Shown: piece by piece, positions 18,307 to 28,135 of the stretch
Layout: every line of letters starts with the position of its first letter
Numbering within the stretch: position 1 is the first letter of the stretch
DNA from: an uncultured Alphaproteobacteria bacterium
Lineage (GTDB): Bacteria; Pseudomonadota; Alphaproteobacteria; HIMB59; GCA-002718135
Length of the DNA: 51,411 bases
NCBI GenBank assembly: GCA_902524385.1
Contig: CABZCZ010000011.1
Location: 1-51,411 of the forward strand
Direction: 5' to 3'
Made by a program: the position numbers and the translations under genes
Notes under the pieces: generated by a model
Databases searched by the model: none
The model's input: the letters and a program-made list of their open reading frames with translations, nothing else
What the model was told of the DNA's origin: nothing

Positions 18307-19227
18307 TTTACTATCGTGTAAAAAATCTAAAACTTTTTTTACTGAAATTGAGTCCATTGAATCAGTCAGAATCGTATAAGCATTTTTATATTCAGACAAG
18401 TTTGATTTTGAGATAACATTATCTTTAGCTAAGAAAAGAATAGGTGAATTACTTAGAGCTGCTATATGACCTGGGCCAGTATCATTACTAATTATTAAAT
18501 TACTTTTTTTAGCAATGGAATAGATGATTTCAGGAGGTGATTTATCGCTTAAGTCGATAACCTTCTGACATGCATTATTTATAGTTTCTACTGTTTCTTT
18601 ATCTGATTTTTGCCCAATAACACAAATATTATATCCTTTTTTTTCTAAAGTACTTGCAAGTATTGCAAATTTTTCAGGTGACCATTGTTTGTCCTTACCT
18701 GATTTAGAAACACCAGGTATAATTAAGATTATTTTGTCTTCATTAATTGTTGTAATACCTTTGGAAAGCCAATTTACATTTTGATTAACTTCATTTACTC
18801 CAAGTAACTTTAGTTGATTGTATAAACCTTGTTGTGGAGATTCAGTTCCTTGTGGAGGAATTACATATTGAATATCACAATTAGAACGAGATCCGTTAAC
18901 TTTTACTTTTGAAATAAATTTTAAGAATAACCAATAATTATTTGTTCTTTTAGAATTCTGTAAATCTATGATTAGATCATATTTATTTTGATTAATTTTT
19001 AATATTACCTTTAGTGAATCTATTATTCCTTTTCTATTATCTTTAAAAATCGAATTGAAATAATTTGAATTGCTTAAAAAATTTACATATTTTTCTTCAG
19101 TGAGTAAGTCAATAGTGGCATTACTAAAAAATTGCTTGATTGATGCCATAGCAAGTATAGAAAATGCAATATCACCAAGTGATCCATGCTTTACAACTAG
19201 TATTTTATTATAGTGACTGCTGTTCAT
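18292..19227 (-). CDS. Glycosyltransferase family 9 (ADP-heptose:LPS heptosyltransferase-like)
   Basis: 311 aa. The N-terminal KILVVKHGSLGDIAFSILAM and C-terminal ISNDTGPGHIAALSNSPILFL are both standard GT9 features; the latter includes the D-T-G-P-x-H motif of heptosyltransferases that the neighbouring plus-strand GT9 shows only in altered form (PECGCTH). It probably extends the LPS inner core. Its start overlaps the 3' end of the upstream GT4 gene by 20 bases, so the two minus-strand glycosyltransferases are likely translated together. Confidence 0.87.
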   Translation of the reverse strand: MNSSHYNKILVVKHGSLGDIAFSILAMASIKQFFSNATIDLLTEEKYVNFLSNSNYFNSIFKDNRKGIIDSLKVILKINQNKYDLIIDLQNSKRTNNYWLFLKFISKVKVNGSRSNCDIQYVIPPQGTESPQQGLYNQLKLLGVNEVNQNVNWLSKGITTINEDKIILIIPGVSKSGKDKQWSPEKFAILASTLEKKGYNICVIGQKSDKETVETINNACQKVIDLSDKSPPEIIYSIAKKSNLIISNDTGPGHIAALSNSPILFLAKDNVISKSNLSEYKNAYTILTDSMDSISVKKVLDFLHDSKLINK

Positions 19228-20335
19228 ATAAATCTACGTAACTTTGTACCATTTGGTATTTTGAAAATGTTTTTGATATGAGGTTTTTACTATCTAAAGA
19301 TATATTAGAAAATTTTTCTTTATCTAATTTAATAATATTTTGAAGTTTTATGTCTATTTCATCATATTTATGAGGATTTACTTTATAAATATCGTCTAAT
19401 TTATCAAGTTGATCTTTGACACCGCCATAGTTAAAAGCGAGTACCTTTTTTTTCATTATTAATGCTTCACTTATAGTTCTTCCAAAACCTTCAGCTTGTA
19501 AAGGAAAAGAGGTAATAATTGATGATAGATAATACAAAATTTTCAAATCATCTCTTAGTAGATTACCTATAATCTTGCATTTATGACTAAGGTTAAAACT
19601 TTGAATTTTATTTTGTAATTTCTCTGTATAAGATTGATTTTTTGTATCGCCTGCAAAATAAAGTAAAAAATTATCATTTTGCATCTTATTAAATATATCT
19701 AAAAACTCAATTTGACCTTTCCAGTTTGTTAGCCTTGCTGGATATAGAATAATATTTTTTGAGGTATCAATTTGGAACTTATTTATTATATTTTCAATTT
19801 GAGAATCTAAAATTGGTTTTTCAAAATATTTAACATCAACTCCTCTATTGATCACTTTAATTTTATTGGAATCTAAATTGTATTTTTTACTAATTTCTTT
19901 TTTTACATAATTTGAAATTGCGACAATCTGATCAACTTTGGATAATTGCTTATTATAGATTTTTTTAAAATAAGAATTACCACTATACACATTATGAAAT
20001 GTAGATATTGTTTTGAAGTTTCTATTTTTTATAAAACTTAAAATCCATGCTGGTGCTCTTGATCGTACATGAACAACATTAATATTTTGATTAATAATTA
20101 ATTTTTTTAATTGATTAGCAACTAATGGATAAATAAAAAAATTTTTTGAGTTAATTGGTAATTGAAAATGATCAGTATAGTTTTTATCAATTTCTTTAAT
20201 TAAACGCCCTCCATTTGAAATAATATTATTTTTTAAATTTAATTCAGATAAATAATTTGCGACTTCAATAGTGCCTCTTTCGACACCACCAGAATCTAAA
20301 GAGGGAAGAATTTGAGCGACATTAAATGATGACAT
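19208..20335 (-). CDS. Glycosyltransferase family 4 (GT-B fold)
   Basis: 375 aa. The acceptor-side N-terminus AQILPSLDSGGVERGTIEVA contains the GGVERG loop typical of GT4 enzymes. The C-terminal half has ILYPARLTNWKGQIEFLDIF and the E-x7-E donor motif in EGFGRTISEALIMKKKVLAF. Such enzymes use nucleotide sugars to build LPS core or capsule. It is first of a two-gene minus-strand unit with the GT9 gene and diverges from the ABHD10-like hydrolase gene across a 30-base gap. The specific linkage is unknown. Confidence 0.88.
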   Translation of the reverse strand: MSSFNVAQILPSLDSGGVERGTIEVANYLSELNLKNNIISNGGRLIKEIDKNYTDHFQLPINSKNFFIYPLVANQLKKLIINQNINVVHVRSRAPAWILSFIKNRNFKTISTFHNVYSGNSYFKKIYNKQLSKVDQIVAISNYVKKEISKKYNLDSNKIKVINRGVDVKYFEKPILDSQIENIINKFQIDTSKNIILYPARLTNWKGQIEFLDIFNKMQNDNFLLYFAGDTKNQSYTEKLQNKIQSFNLSHKCKIIGNLLRDDLKILYYLSSIITSFPLQAEGFGRTISEALIMKKKVLAFNYGGVKDQLDKLDDIYKVNPHKYDEIDIKLQNIIKLDKEKFSNISLDSKNLISKTFSKYQMVQSYVDLYEQQSL

Positions 20336-20365
20336 TTTATTAAAATATAAGTATTTGTATCAAAG

Positions 20366-21097
20366 ATGCCTTACTTTATTAATAAGAAAAAAGAAAGAAT
20401 TCGCTACAAATCTATAAAAGGTAAGGGGCCTGGTATCATCTTTATCCATGGCCTCAACTCAGACATGAGTGGTCAAAAAGCTTTGTCTTTAGAAAGATTT
20501 GCTCAAAGAAACAAATTGCGGTTTATCCGTTTTGAGTGTCGTGGTCATGGGAAATCTGATGGAAAATTCGAAGATTTTACAATTTCTGATTGGAAAAGAG
20601 ACTTAATTGATATCATCGATAATATAGCCAAAGGGCCGCAAATACTTGTTGGTAGTAGCATGGGTGGATGGTTAATGTTTTTAGCTGCCAAAGCAAGACC
20701 AAAAAGAATTGCTGGATTAATTGGTCTAGCAGCAGCACCTGATTATATCGATGGGTTTTATAAAAAACTTCCTTTAAAGAAAAAACAAGAAATGAATAAA
20801 AAGGGGATTATTAAATATTCCTCCTACGGGTTTAGTTATCTTATAAAAAAGAAATATATTATTGACGGTAGAAAAAATAAAATTTTAAATAAAGAATTTA
20901 AATGGAATAAGCCTCTAATTTTAATACAAGGCCTAAAAGATAATGTTGTCACTCCAGATTTTCCAGAAAAAATAGTAAAGAAAATTAAAGGAAATCAAAT
21001 ACAAATTAAATTATTAAAAAATAGCGATCATCGATTATCTGATCTATTAGATTTAAAAATAATAAATGAATCTATTCAATCAATAATAAAAAACTAA
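20366..21097 (+). CDS. Alpha/beta hydrolase, ABHD10-like serine esterase/thioesterase
   Basis: 243 aa. Oxyanion-side HGLNSDMSG (residues 28-36), nucleophile elbow G-S-S-M-G (96-100, Ser98), Asp in GLKDNVVTPDF and His in NSDHRLSD complete a catalytic triad. The stretch KGPQILVGSSMGGWLMFLAA closely resembles human mitochondrial ABHD10, a depalmitoylating thioesterase and acyl-glucuronide esterase, as recalled from memory. A small soluble esterase or thioesterase role is likely; the substrate is unknown. Its TAA stop overlaps the gltB stop on the other strand (CTAA), leaving no space for a terminator. Confidence 0.85.
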   Translation: MPYFINKKKERIRYKSIKGKGPGIIFIHGLNSDMSGQKALSLERFAQRNKLRFIRFECRGHGKSDGKFEDFTISDWKRDLIDIIDNIAKGPQILVGSSMGGWLMFLAAKARPKRIAGLIGLAAAPDYIDGFYKKLPLKKKQEMNKKGIIKYSSYGFSYLIKKKYIIDGRKNKILNKEFKWNKPLILIQGLKDNVVTPDFPEKIVKKIKGNQIQIKLLKNSDHRLSDLLDLKIINESIQSIIKN

Positions 21098-24000
21098 GCA
21101 GATTTTTCTTCTTGAATTAATACAGGTTGATCAAATTTATTTATCATTTCTTTTGGTACAATCTGCCAGAAGAGTAATTTCTCATTTTCCCAATTTTCTA
21201 GTAAATTTTTTGTGTACATTGAATTTGTTTCCTTGATATGTTCTTCAATTTTTTGATATAAAATTTTTTCCCAATAATTAGTCATTTGTTGTTGATAGAA
21301 AATATCTTCAAGATTAATTCGAAGTGGTAGTGTTCCTTCTTTATCGTACACAAATGCCATACCTCCTGTCATTCCAGCTCCAAAATTGTTTCCTACTTCG
21401 CCAAGAATAACTGCACTTCCTCCAGTCATATATTCACATCCATTATCACCACATCCTTCAATAACAGCATGTGCGCCAGAGTTTCTAACAGCAAATCTAT
21501 CGCCAGCAGTTCCAGCTGCAAAGAGTTTACCTCGTGTTGCTCCATATAAGACAGTATTCCCAATGATAACATTTTTGTTTGTCTTTAGATGTGAAGATGA
21601 GCTTGGTTGAATAACAATTTTACCGCCAGATAATCCTTTTGCGACATAATCATTTGCATCACCAAAAACCCTAAGTGTTGTTCCTTGTACACTCCATGCT
21701 CCAAAAGATTGCCCAGCAGAACCATGGAAATTAACAGTAAAGAAATCTTCTGGAAGAGAACTCATTCCTTTTGTAGTAGTAATTTCTGATGCAAGTCTTG
21801 TACCAATAGCTCTATCAGTATTTTTTATATTATAGTTTAGTTCAATTTTTTGATCTGTTTCAAAGAAAGACTTAGCATCCTCTATAATTTTAATGTCGAG
21901 ACTATCGCTTACTTTATTAATTGTATTTTTCTTTATATCAAATTCTCCAACTGATGAATCAATGGTTTGAATAATTGGATTTAAATCTAGATCATCAAGA
22001 TCAGAACTTCCTCTGCTGACTTGATATAAAAGATCAGATCTTCCAACTACTTCATCAAGAGAAGAAAAGCCTAGTGATCCTAAAATTTCTCTTACTTCAT
22101 CAGCAATAAAACTAAAAAGATTAATTACTTTTTCGGGTGTTCCTGTAAATTTTTCTCTAAGTTTTTCATCCTGCGAACAAACTCCAACAGGGCAAGTATT
22201 TGAATGACATTGTCTAACCATGATACAGCCCATAGCAACTAAACTTGCTGTCCCAATTCCATATTCTTCTGCCCCAAGCATGGCCGCAATAACAATATCT
22301 TTTCCTGTTTTCAAACCTCCGTCAGTTCTAAGAACAACTTTATCCCTTAAGTTATTTAGAGATAGAACTTGATGTACTTCACTTAATCCAAGTTCCCAAG
22401 GAAGACCCGCATACTTAATACTTGTTTGTGGGCTTGCTCCAGTTCCACCATTGTGACCTGAGATAAGTATCGTATCAGCTTTTGCTTTTGCAACACCAGC
22501 TGCGACTGTCCCAATGCCTGACTGAGCAACTAACTTAACGCATACTTTAGCTTTTGGATTTATTTGTTTCAAATCGTAAATAAGCTGAGCTAAATCTTCG
22601 ATAGAATAAATATCATGATGAGGAGGAGGACTAATAAGCGTCACACCTTCAGTTGAATGTCTTAGTTTAGCAATTAATTCTGTAACTTTTCCTCCTGGCA
22701 ATTGTCCACCCTCACCAGGTTTTGCACCTTGTGCAACTTTAATTTCAATTTCTTCACAATTATTCAAATATTCCGCTGTTACACCAAATCGTCCACTTGC
22801 AATTTGTTTAATTTTTGATGATGCGTTATCTCCATTTGGTTTGGGTTTAAATCTAGTTGGATCTTCACCACCCTCACCAGAATCTGATTTAGCTCCTATT
22901 CTATTCATTGCTACAGAGAGAGTTTCGTGTGCTTCTGGACTTAAGGCTCCAAGTGATATCCCTGGAGCAACTAGTCTTTTTCTAATTTCTTGAGACGGTT
23001 CTACCGTGTTTGAATTATTGTTATCATTATTTTTTTTGAAGTTTAAAAGATCACGAATATTTATAGGATCCATTTCATCAATCATCGAAGAATATTTTTT
23101 AAATAAAGAATAATTGTTAGAAGTTACTGCAGTTTGAAGCATATGAATTGATCTTGCTTCAAAAGCATGTTTTTCTCCGCCAAATCTGTAGCGATAATTT
23201 CCTCCAATCGGCAGTGTAATAACACTTTCTTCATAAGCCTTATCATGAGCTAATCTTGATCTTCTTTCAATACCGCTGATTCCGATACCAGATATTTTAG
23301 AACTCATAGAAGGGAAATATTTGCTCATTAAATTTCTACTCAGTCCAATCGCTTCAAAATTACAACCACCTCGATATGAATTAATAACTGATATTCCCAT
23401 CTTACTCATAGTCTTAAGCAAACCATTATTTATGGAATTAATGAATCTTTCTACACATTCTTCGTATGAGAGATTTTTGAATAATCCCTTTTTATGTCTT
23501 TCCGCTATGGCTTGTTGTGCCATATATGCATTCACACTTGTTGCTCCTACTCCGATAAGCACGGCAAAATATTGAACATCTAAACATTCTGCAGATTGAA
23601 CATTTAAGGAAATAAAAGTTCGAAGATTTTGTTTAATTAAATGATGATGAACAGAACTTGTAACTAATATCATAGGAAGAGCTATTCTTGTTTTAGACAT
23701 TTCTTTGTCACTTAAAATTATATGAACATACCCTTCTCTAACAGCTTGTTCTGCTTCTCGGTTTATTCTTGAAATTTCTAACTCAAAATTGTTTTCAGGA
23801 TTTGTTTTATCCATTGTAGTGTCAATGATCTTGACAGTATCTTTCATATATTTACGCATAGATTTGAACTGCTCAATTGAAAGAACAGGGGAGTTCAATT
23901 GTAAATGATCGCATTGATCCTCATCTTCATCAAGAATATTACTTAAGTTTCCAATTCTAGTTCGAAGACTCATTACAACTCTTTCTCTTAATGAATCAAT

Positions 24001-25611
24001 TGGTGGATTAGTAACTTGACTAAAATTTTGTCTAAAAAAGTGATGGAGTCCTCTATATTTATTTGATAGCACAGCTAGTGGAGTGTCATCTCCCATTGAT
24101 CCCGTTGCTTCTTTTTTTTCTGCAATCATTGGATGAAGTATTAATTCGATGTCTTCTACTGACCAAGCAAAGCATGCCATTCTTTTTCGTAGATCTCCAG
24201 AGTCTAAATCTCTAAATTCCTCATCAACAGATTGAACAAGTTTATCAATATACGTAATTTTTTTAGTCCAATCACCAAATGGTTTAGTTTCTGCCAAATA
24301 CTTTTTTATTTCATTATCTTTAAAAAATTTTTTCTCTTTAAAGTTAACTGCTATTAATTGACCTGGTCCAACCCTACCTCTTTCTACTATTTCATTTTCT
24401 CTAATATCAACCATTCCAGTTTCAGAACCAGCAATAAGAAGATTTTTTGTTAGTGTATATCTTATAGGTCTAAGACCATTTCTATCCATTCCAGCAATAG
24501 CCCAATCACCGTAAGCACCACATATAGCTGCTGGTCCATCCCACGGTTCCATAACTGCTCCGCCGTAAGCATATAAATCTTTTATTTTTTTTGGAAAATC
24601 TCTTCTATGAGACCAAGCCTCTGGAATTGTTATTATTTTAGCCATAGGTAAAGAGCGGTTAGCTTTGACTAGTAATTCTATTGTTGAATCTAATGCAGCA
24701 GAGTCAGACGCTTTAGCATCAATTATGGGTTTTAAATCATCTACATTATTGCCAAAATTGTTATGTTCCATTCTTGGCTCATGAGCAGCCATCCAATTTT
24801 TATTACCTTTAAGTGTATTTATTTCACCATTATGCGCAATCACTCTAAAAGGCTGAGCTAAAGACCATGTAGGAAAAGTATTAGTTGAATAACGCTGGTG
24901 ATAAACGGCATATCTAGAAATAAAATTCTCATTTTGTATATCTGGATAAAAATTGGAAAGCTGTTCTGCCAAAAACATACCTTTATAAACAATTGACTGA
25001 CATGATAGTGAGCAAATATAAAAGTCAGAAATATTTTGATTTCTAATTTCTTTTTCTATTCTTTTTCTAATTATATAAAGTTTATTATCAAATTGCTTTT
25101 CATCTTCTAGTTCTTCATTACAAATTAGTATTTGTTCTATTTCAGGTCTTGTTGCTTTTGCTTTATCACCAATAATGATTGAATTAATTGGAACGTGTCT
25201 CCAACCATATATTTTCAAACCTTCTTTAATTATTTCAGATTCAACAATTGTACGAGCATTTTCTTGAGCGGCAAAATCTGTACGTGGTAAAAAAATCATG
25301 CCAACCCCAAAAGGGAAATCATTTGGATTGTGACCAGTTCTTTCTATTTGTTGAGTAAAAAAATTCTTTGGTATGGATAACTGTATTCCTGCACCGTCAC
25401 CTGTTTTACCATCAGCATCAACTGCTCCTCGATGATACAAAACTCTTAAAGCTTGAACTCCTAACTCAACTATTTCTCTTGTCTCAGAGCCATCTAAAGA
25501 TGCTATTAATCCAACACCACATGATGAATGTTCATCTTCTTCATTATAAATATGATTTTCTTCTAGGAATTTTTTATCTTTTTTATACTTTTCAATAAAG
25601 TGATTAGGCAT
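21094..25611 (-). CDS. gltB: Glutamate synthase (NADPH) large subunit
   Basis: 1505 aa, the usual GltB size. Domains in order: class II glutaminase with the Ntn Cys31 in SSCGVG after a 30-residue propeptide; central domain; FMN-binding TIM barrel (around GISLGALSPEAHETLS, SGHNGGTGASP and TDGGLKTG) with the 3Fe-4S cysteines in CIMVRQCHSNTCPVGVC; and a C-terminal GXGXG beta-helix with repeated G-x-x-G-x-x-G turns. It transfers the amide of glutamine to 2-oxoglutarate, giving two glutamates. It is translated with gltD, whose stop it overlaps by 8 bases; gltD comes first. Confidence 0.97.
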   Translation of the reverse strand: MPNHFIEKYKKDKKFLEENHIYNEEDEHSSCGVGLIASLDGSETREIVELGVQALRVLYHRGAVDADGKTGDGAGIQLSIPKNFFTQQIERTGHNPNDFPFGVGMIFLPRTDFAAQENARTIVESEIIKEGLKIYGWRHVPINSIIIGDKAKATRPEIEQILICNEELEDEKQFDNKLYIIRKRIEKEIRNQNISDFYICSLSCQSIVYKGMFLAEQLSNFYPDIQNENFISRYAVYHQRYSTNTFPTWSLAQPFRVIAHNGEINTLKGNKNWMAAHEPRMEHNNFGNNVDDLKPIIDAKASDSAALDSTIELLVKANRSLPMAKIITIPEAWSHRRDFPKKIKDLYAYGGAVMEPWDGPAAICGAYGDWAIAGMDRNGLRPIRYTLTKNLLIAGSETGMVDIRENEIVERGRVGPGQLIAVNFKEKKFFKDNEIKKYLAETKPFGDWTKKITYIDKLVQSVDEEFRDLDSGDLRKRMACFAWSVEDIELILHPMIAEKKEATGSMGDDTPLAVLSNKYRGLHHFFRQNFSQVTNPPIDSLRERVVMSLRTRIGNLSNILDEDEDQCDHLQLNSPVLSIEQFKSMRKYMKDTVKIIDTTMDKTNPENNFELEISRINREAEQAVREGYVHIILSDKEMSKTRIALPMILVTSSVHHHLIKQNLRTFISLNVQSAECLDVQYFAVLIGVGATSVNAYMAQQAIAERHKKGLFKNLSYEECVERFINSINNGLLKTMSKMGISVINSYRGGCNFEAIGLSRNLMSKYFPSMSSKISGIGISGIERRSRLAHDKAYEESVITLPIGGNYRYRFGGEKHAFEARSIHMLQTAVTSNNYSLFKKYSSMIDEMDPINIRDLLNFKKNNDNNNSNTVEPSQEIRKRLVAPGISLGALSPEAHETLSVAMNRIGAKSDSGEGGEDPTRFKPKPNGDNASSKIKQIASGRFGVTAEYLNNCEEIEIKVAQGAKPGEGGQLPGGKVTELIAKLRHSTEGVTLISPPPHHDIYSIEDLAQLIYDLKQINPKAKVCVKLVAQSGIGTVAAGVAKAKADTILISGHNGGTGASPQTSIKYAGLPWELGLSEVHQVLSLNNLRDKVVLRTDGGLKTGKDIVIAAMLGAEEYGIGTASLVAMGCIMVRQCHSNTCPVGVCSQDEKLREKFTGTPEKVINLFSFIADEVREILGSLGFSSLDEVVGRSDLLYQVSRGSSDLDDLDLNPIIQTIDSSVGEFDIKKNTINKVSDSLDIKIIEDAKSFFETDQKIELNYNIKNTDRAIGTRLASEITTTKGMSSLPEDFFTVNFHGSAGQSFGAWSVQGTTLRVFGDANDYVAKGLSGGKIVIQPSSSSHLKTNKNVIIGNTVLYGATRGKLFAAGTAGDRFAVRNSGAHAVIEGCGDNGCEYMTGGSAVILGEVGNNFGAGMTGGMAFVYDKEGTLPLRINLEDIFYQQQMTNYWEKILYQKIEEHIKETNSMYTKNLLENWENEKLLFWQIVPKEMINKFDQPVLIQEEKSA

Positions 25612-27049
25612 TTACTACTTTCTTATTAATATGATTTTGATCAGAAAAATTGTTTTCTAAATATTCATTAATATTTTTTGCTGCATCACGACCATCTTTG
25701 ATTCCCCACACAACTAAACTTGCACCACGAACAATGTCTCCAGCAGCAAATACTCCATCAATTGATGTCATCATATTTTTATAATTAATTTTTAATGTAC
25801 CCCATCTTGTAACTGTCAGGTCATTATTGTCAAAAAGCTTAGGTAAATTTTCAGGTTCAAAACCTAGAGCTTCTATAACTAAATCAACATCTAGGTCTTT
25901 TTCTGTACCTTCTTTTGGCTCTGGCTTCCTTCTACCTGACTCATCTGGTTCTCCAAGTTCCATTAAAACGGTTCTGACATTTCTCAATGACCCGTTTCCT
26001 GAATATTCAGTTGGTAAAGTTAACCATTGAAAATCGACACCTTCTTCTATAGCATTTTGAACTTCTCTTTGCGAACCAGGCATGTTTGTCTTATCACGTC
26101 TGTAAAGACACTTAACAGATTTTGCTCCTTGTCTTACAGCAGTTCTAACACAATCCATAGCTGTATCACCACCACCAATGACAACTACATTTTTTCCATT
26201 TGCGTTTAATCTTCCATTTGTAAAATCTTCAACTTTATCTTTTAAACCAGTCTTGTTACTTGCTATTAGGAAATCTAAAGCTGGTACAACATTATTAAAA
26301 TTAGGTGTATTTAGATTAATTTCTCTAAATTTGTAAACTCCTGTTGCTATAAGAACTGAATCATGCTTAATTTTAATATCTTCAAAAGTAATGTCATTGC
26401 CAATATCGCAATTTAATTCAAACTTAATTCCACTTTCTTTAAGTCGATTTGTTCTTCTAATCACAACATCTTTTTCTAGTTTAAAATTTGGAATACCATA
26501 AATTAAAAGACCTCCTGGTCTATCGTAGCGATCATATATTGTAATTTGGTATCCTTTTTTACGAAGTTCTTCTGCTGCAGCTAATCCAGCAGGACCAGAA
26601 CCAATAATTCCCACACTTTGATTTCTTTCTTCAACTGGTTCAATGTTTTTAACCCAACCTTCTTCCCAAGCTTTATCGGTAATATATTTTTCAATTGATC
26701 CAATAGTAACAGTACCGTGGCCAGATTGTTCTATTACACAATTACCTTCACATAAACGATCTTGGGGACATATACGACCACAAATTTCAGGCATGTTATT
26801 TGTTGAGCTGGAAATTTCAAATGCCTCCTGCATTCTATCCTCAGCAGTTAGTTTTAACCAATCTGGAATATTATTGTGTAAAGGACAATGAACTTGGCAG
26901 AAAGGCACACCACATTGAGAACATCTGGAAGCTTGTTCCTCTGCCTTTTGTGAGGCATATTTAGCGTAAATTTCATCAAATGATTTTACTCTTTCTTTGG
27001 CAGAAATTTTACTAGGGTTTTCTTTATTTATTTTTGTAAATTTTAGCAT
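25604..27049 (-). CDS. gltD: Glutamate synthase (NADPH) small subunit
   Basis: 481 aa. N-terminal iron-sulfur cysteines: C43, C46, C51, C55 (CSQCGVPFCQVHC) and C90, C94, C100, C104 (CGRICPQDRLCEGNC). The FAD-binding Rossmann motif is IIGSGPAGLAAAEEL, and the NADPH-binding one is VVVIGGGDTAMDCVRTA. A second FAD contact is FAAGDIVRGASLVVWG. It feeds NADPH electrons to GltB. It precedes gltB on the minus strand. The 106-base upstream gap separates it from the NDUFA9-like gene and presumably holds its promoter; I see no convincing -35/-10 pair there. Confidence 0.97.
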   Translation of the reverse strand: MLKFTKINKENPSKISAKERVKSFDEIYAKYASQKAEEQASRCSQCGVPFCQVHCPLHNNIPDWLKLTAEDRMQEAFEISSSTNNMPEICGRICPQDRLCEGNCVIEQSGHGTVTIGSIEKYITDKAWEEGWVKNIEPVEERNQSVGIIGSGPAGLAAAEELRKKGYQITIYDRYDRPGGLLIYGIPNFKLEKDVVIRRTNRLKESGIKFELNCDIGNDITFEDIKIKHDSVLIATGVYKFREINLNTPNFNNVVPALDFLIASNKTGLKDKVEDFTNGRLNANGKNVVVIGGGDTAMDCVRTAVRQGAKSVKCLYRRDKTNMPGSQREVQNAIEEGVDFQWLTLPTEYSGNGSLRNVRTVLMELGEPDESGRRKPEPKEGTEKDLDVDLVIEALGFEPENLPKLFDNNDLTVTRWGTLKINYKNMMTSIDGVFAAGDIVRGASLVVWGIKDGRDAAKNINEYLENNFSDQNHINKKVVNA

Positions 27050-27133
27050 TTAGTTATCATTTGTTTACTATTTTATCTAGATCAAACCAAATACACATTC
27101 AAGATGCAAAAAGAAACAATAATTTTATAATAA

Positions 27134-27152
27134 TAGTACCACTTATGTACTA
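27134..27152 (-). terminator. Weak candidate hairpin after the NDUFA9-like gene
   Basis: Four bases beyond the stop codon, on the minus strand, TAGTAC and GTACTA can pair around a 7-base loop, followed by the AT-rich stretch TTATTATAAAATT. The six-pair stem is short and the T tract broken, so termination here would be weak at best. Confidence 0.22.
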
Positions 27153-27155
27153 AAA

Positions 27156-28073
27156 CTAAGAAAACCTATAATTTTCAACAATTTTTTTAAGTATTTGTAG
27201 TGTGTCCTGTGGATTAATATCAAGATTTTGAAATGATTTATCTACGTTTACGATAAGATTATCTTTTTCAAATAATGTTAGCTGTTCTGAAGTAAGAGGT
27301 GAAATTGGTGTTTTTTCAGCAATGTTTATCATAGGTTTCATTAATGCCATAGGAACAGGAACTAAAACTCTGGTTTTGTTTAAAAATTCAGAAATATGAT
27401 TAAAAAATTCTTTGTAAGAAAAAATCCTTGGGCCGGCAAGCTCATAAATATTTTTCCTATTTATCTTTGAATTAATTATTTTATCAACAGCTAGAGATAC
27501 ATCATCAATGAATACTGGTTGGAATTTTGTTGAACCATCTCCAAAAAGTGGAACAAAAAATGAAGCTTTAAATATTGGTAAAAGTCTTTTCATGAATATA
27601 TCGCCACCACCTATAATAACGCCTGGCCTAACAATAATTACATTATCTAGTTGTTTAAAAGCTTCTTTTTCTGATTTATGCACTGCAATGCTTCTTGTTG
27701 AATTTTTATCAATATCTACACCAAGACCTGAAAAAAAAATGAATTGTTTTAATTCCTTACTAGATTTTAAAATTCTAATAAGTTTCTGATTAAACTTATA
27801 TACTGTATTATTAAAATCACCTTTCTTTTGATCGTATGTAGTTTTCAAATTAATGCATACATTTGCATTATTTAAAACAGATTTAAGCCTTTTGTCTTCT
27901 AATGAAGAATAACGAAATGGAATTACCTGTCCTGTTACACCTAAAAGTCGGATTTTAGCTTCTTGTATAGATCTTTGGTATGGAACAATGATTTTATGGC
28001 TATTTTTAGTAAGACGTCTTATTATATGTTTACCTACAAAACCTGCTCCTCCAAAAATTACTATTGATTTCAT
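27156..28073 (-). CDS. NAD(P)-binding epimerase-like protein of the NDUFA9 / complex I accessory family
   Basis: 305 aa. An N-terminal Rossmann fold starts at residue 4 with VIFGGAGFVGKHIIRRL. RPGVIIGGGDIFMKRL, FVPLFGDGSTKFQPVFIDDV and YELAGPRIFSYKEF match the atypical short-chain dehydrogenases that relate bacterial proteins to mitochondrial NDUFA9. The usual Y-x-x-x-K catalytic pair is not evident (the region reads SIAVHKSEKEAF), so a structural or quinone-pathway role is more likely than classical dehydrogenase activity. It is a single gene, divergent from the rnd-kdsD run. Confidence 0.82.
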   Translation of the reverse strand: MKSIVIFGGAGFVGKHIIRRLTKNSHKIIVPYQRSIQEAKIRLLGVTGQVIPFRYSSLEDKRLKSVLNNANVCINLKTTYDQKKGDFNNTVYKFNQKLIRILKSSKELKQFIFFSGLGVDIDKNSTRSIAVHKSEKEAFKQLDNVIIVRPGVIIGGGDIFMKRLLPIFKASFFVPLFGDGSTKFQPVFIDDVSLAVDKIINSKINRKNIYELAGPRIFSYKEFFNHISEFLNKTRVLVPVPMALMKPMINIAEKTPISPLTSEQLTLFEKDNLIVNVDKSFQNLDINPQDTLQILKKIVENYRFS

Positions 28074-28135
28074 GACCTTTAATTAAATAAGTGATATAGA
28101 GAAAAAATATAAATTATACAGGTAATAAAATCAAA

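Noticed and set aside
27050-27155. Promoter for gltD with TTGAAT at 27097-27102
   Set aside because: No -10 hexamer at acceptable spacing matches more than 3 of 6; too weak to list.
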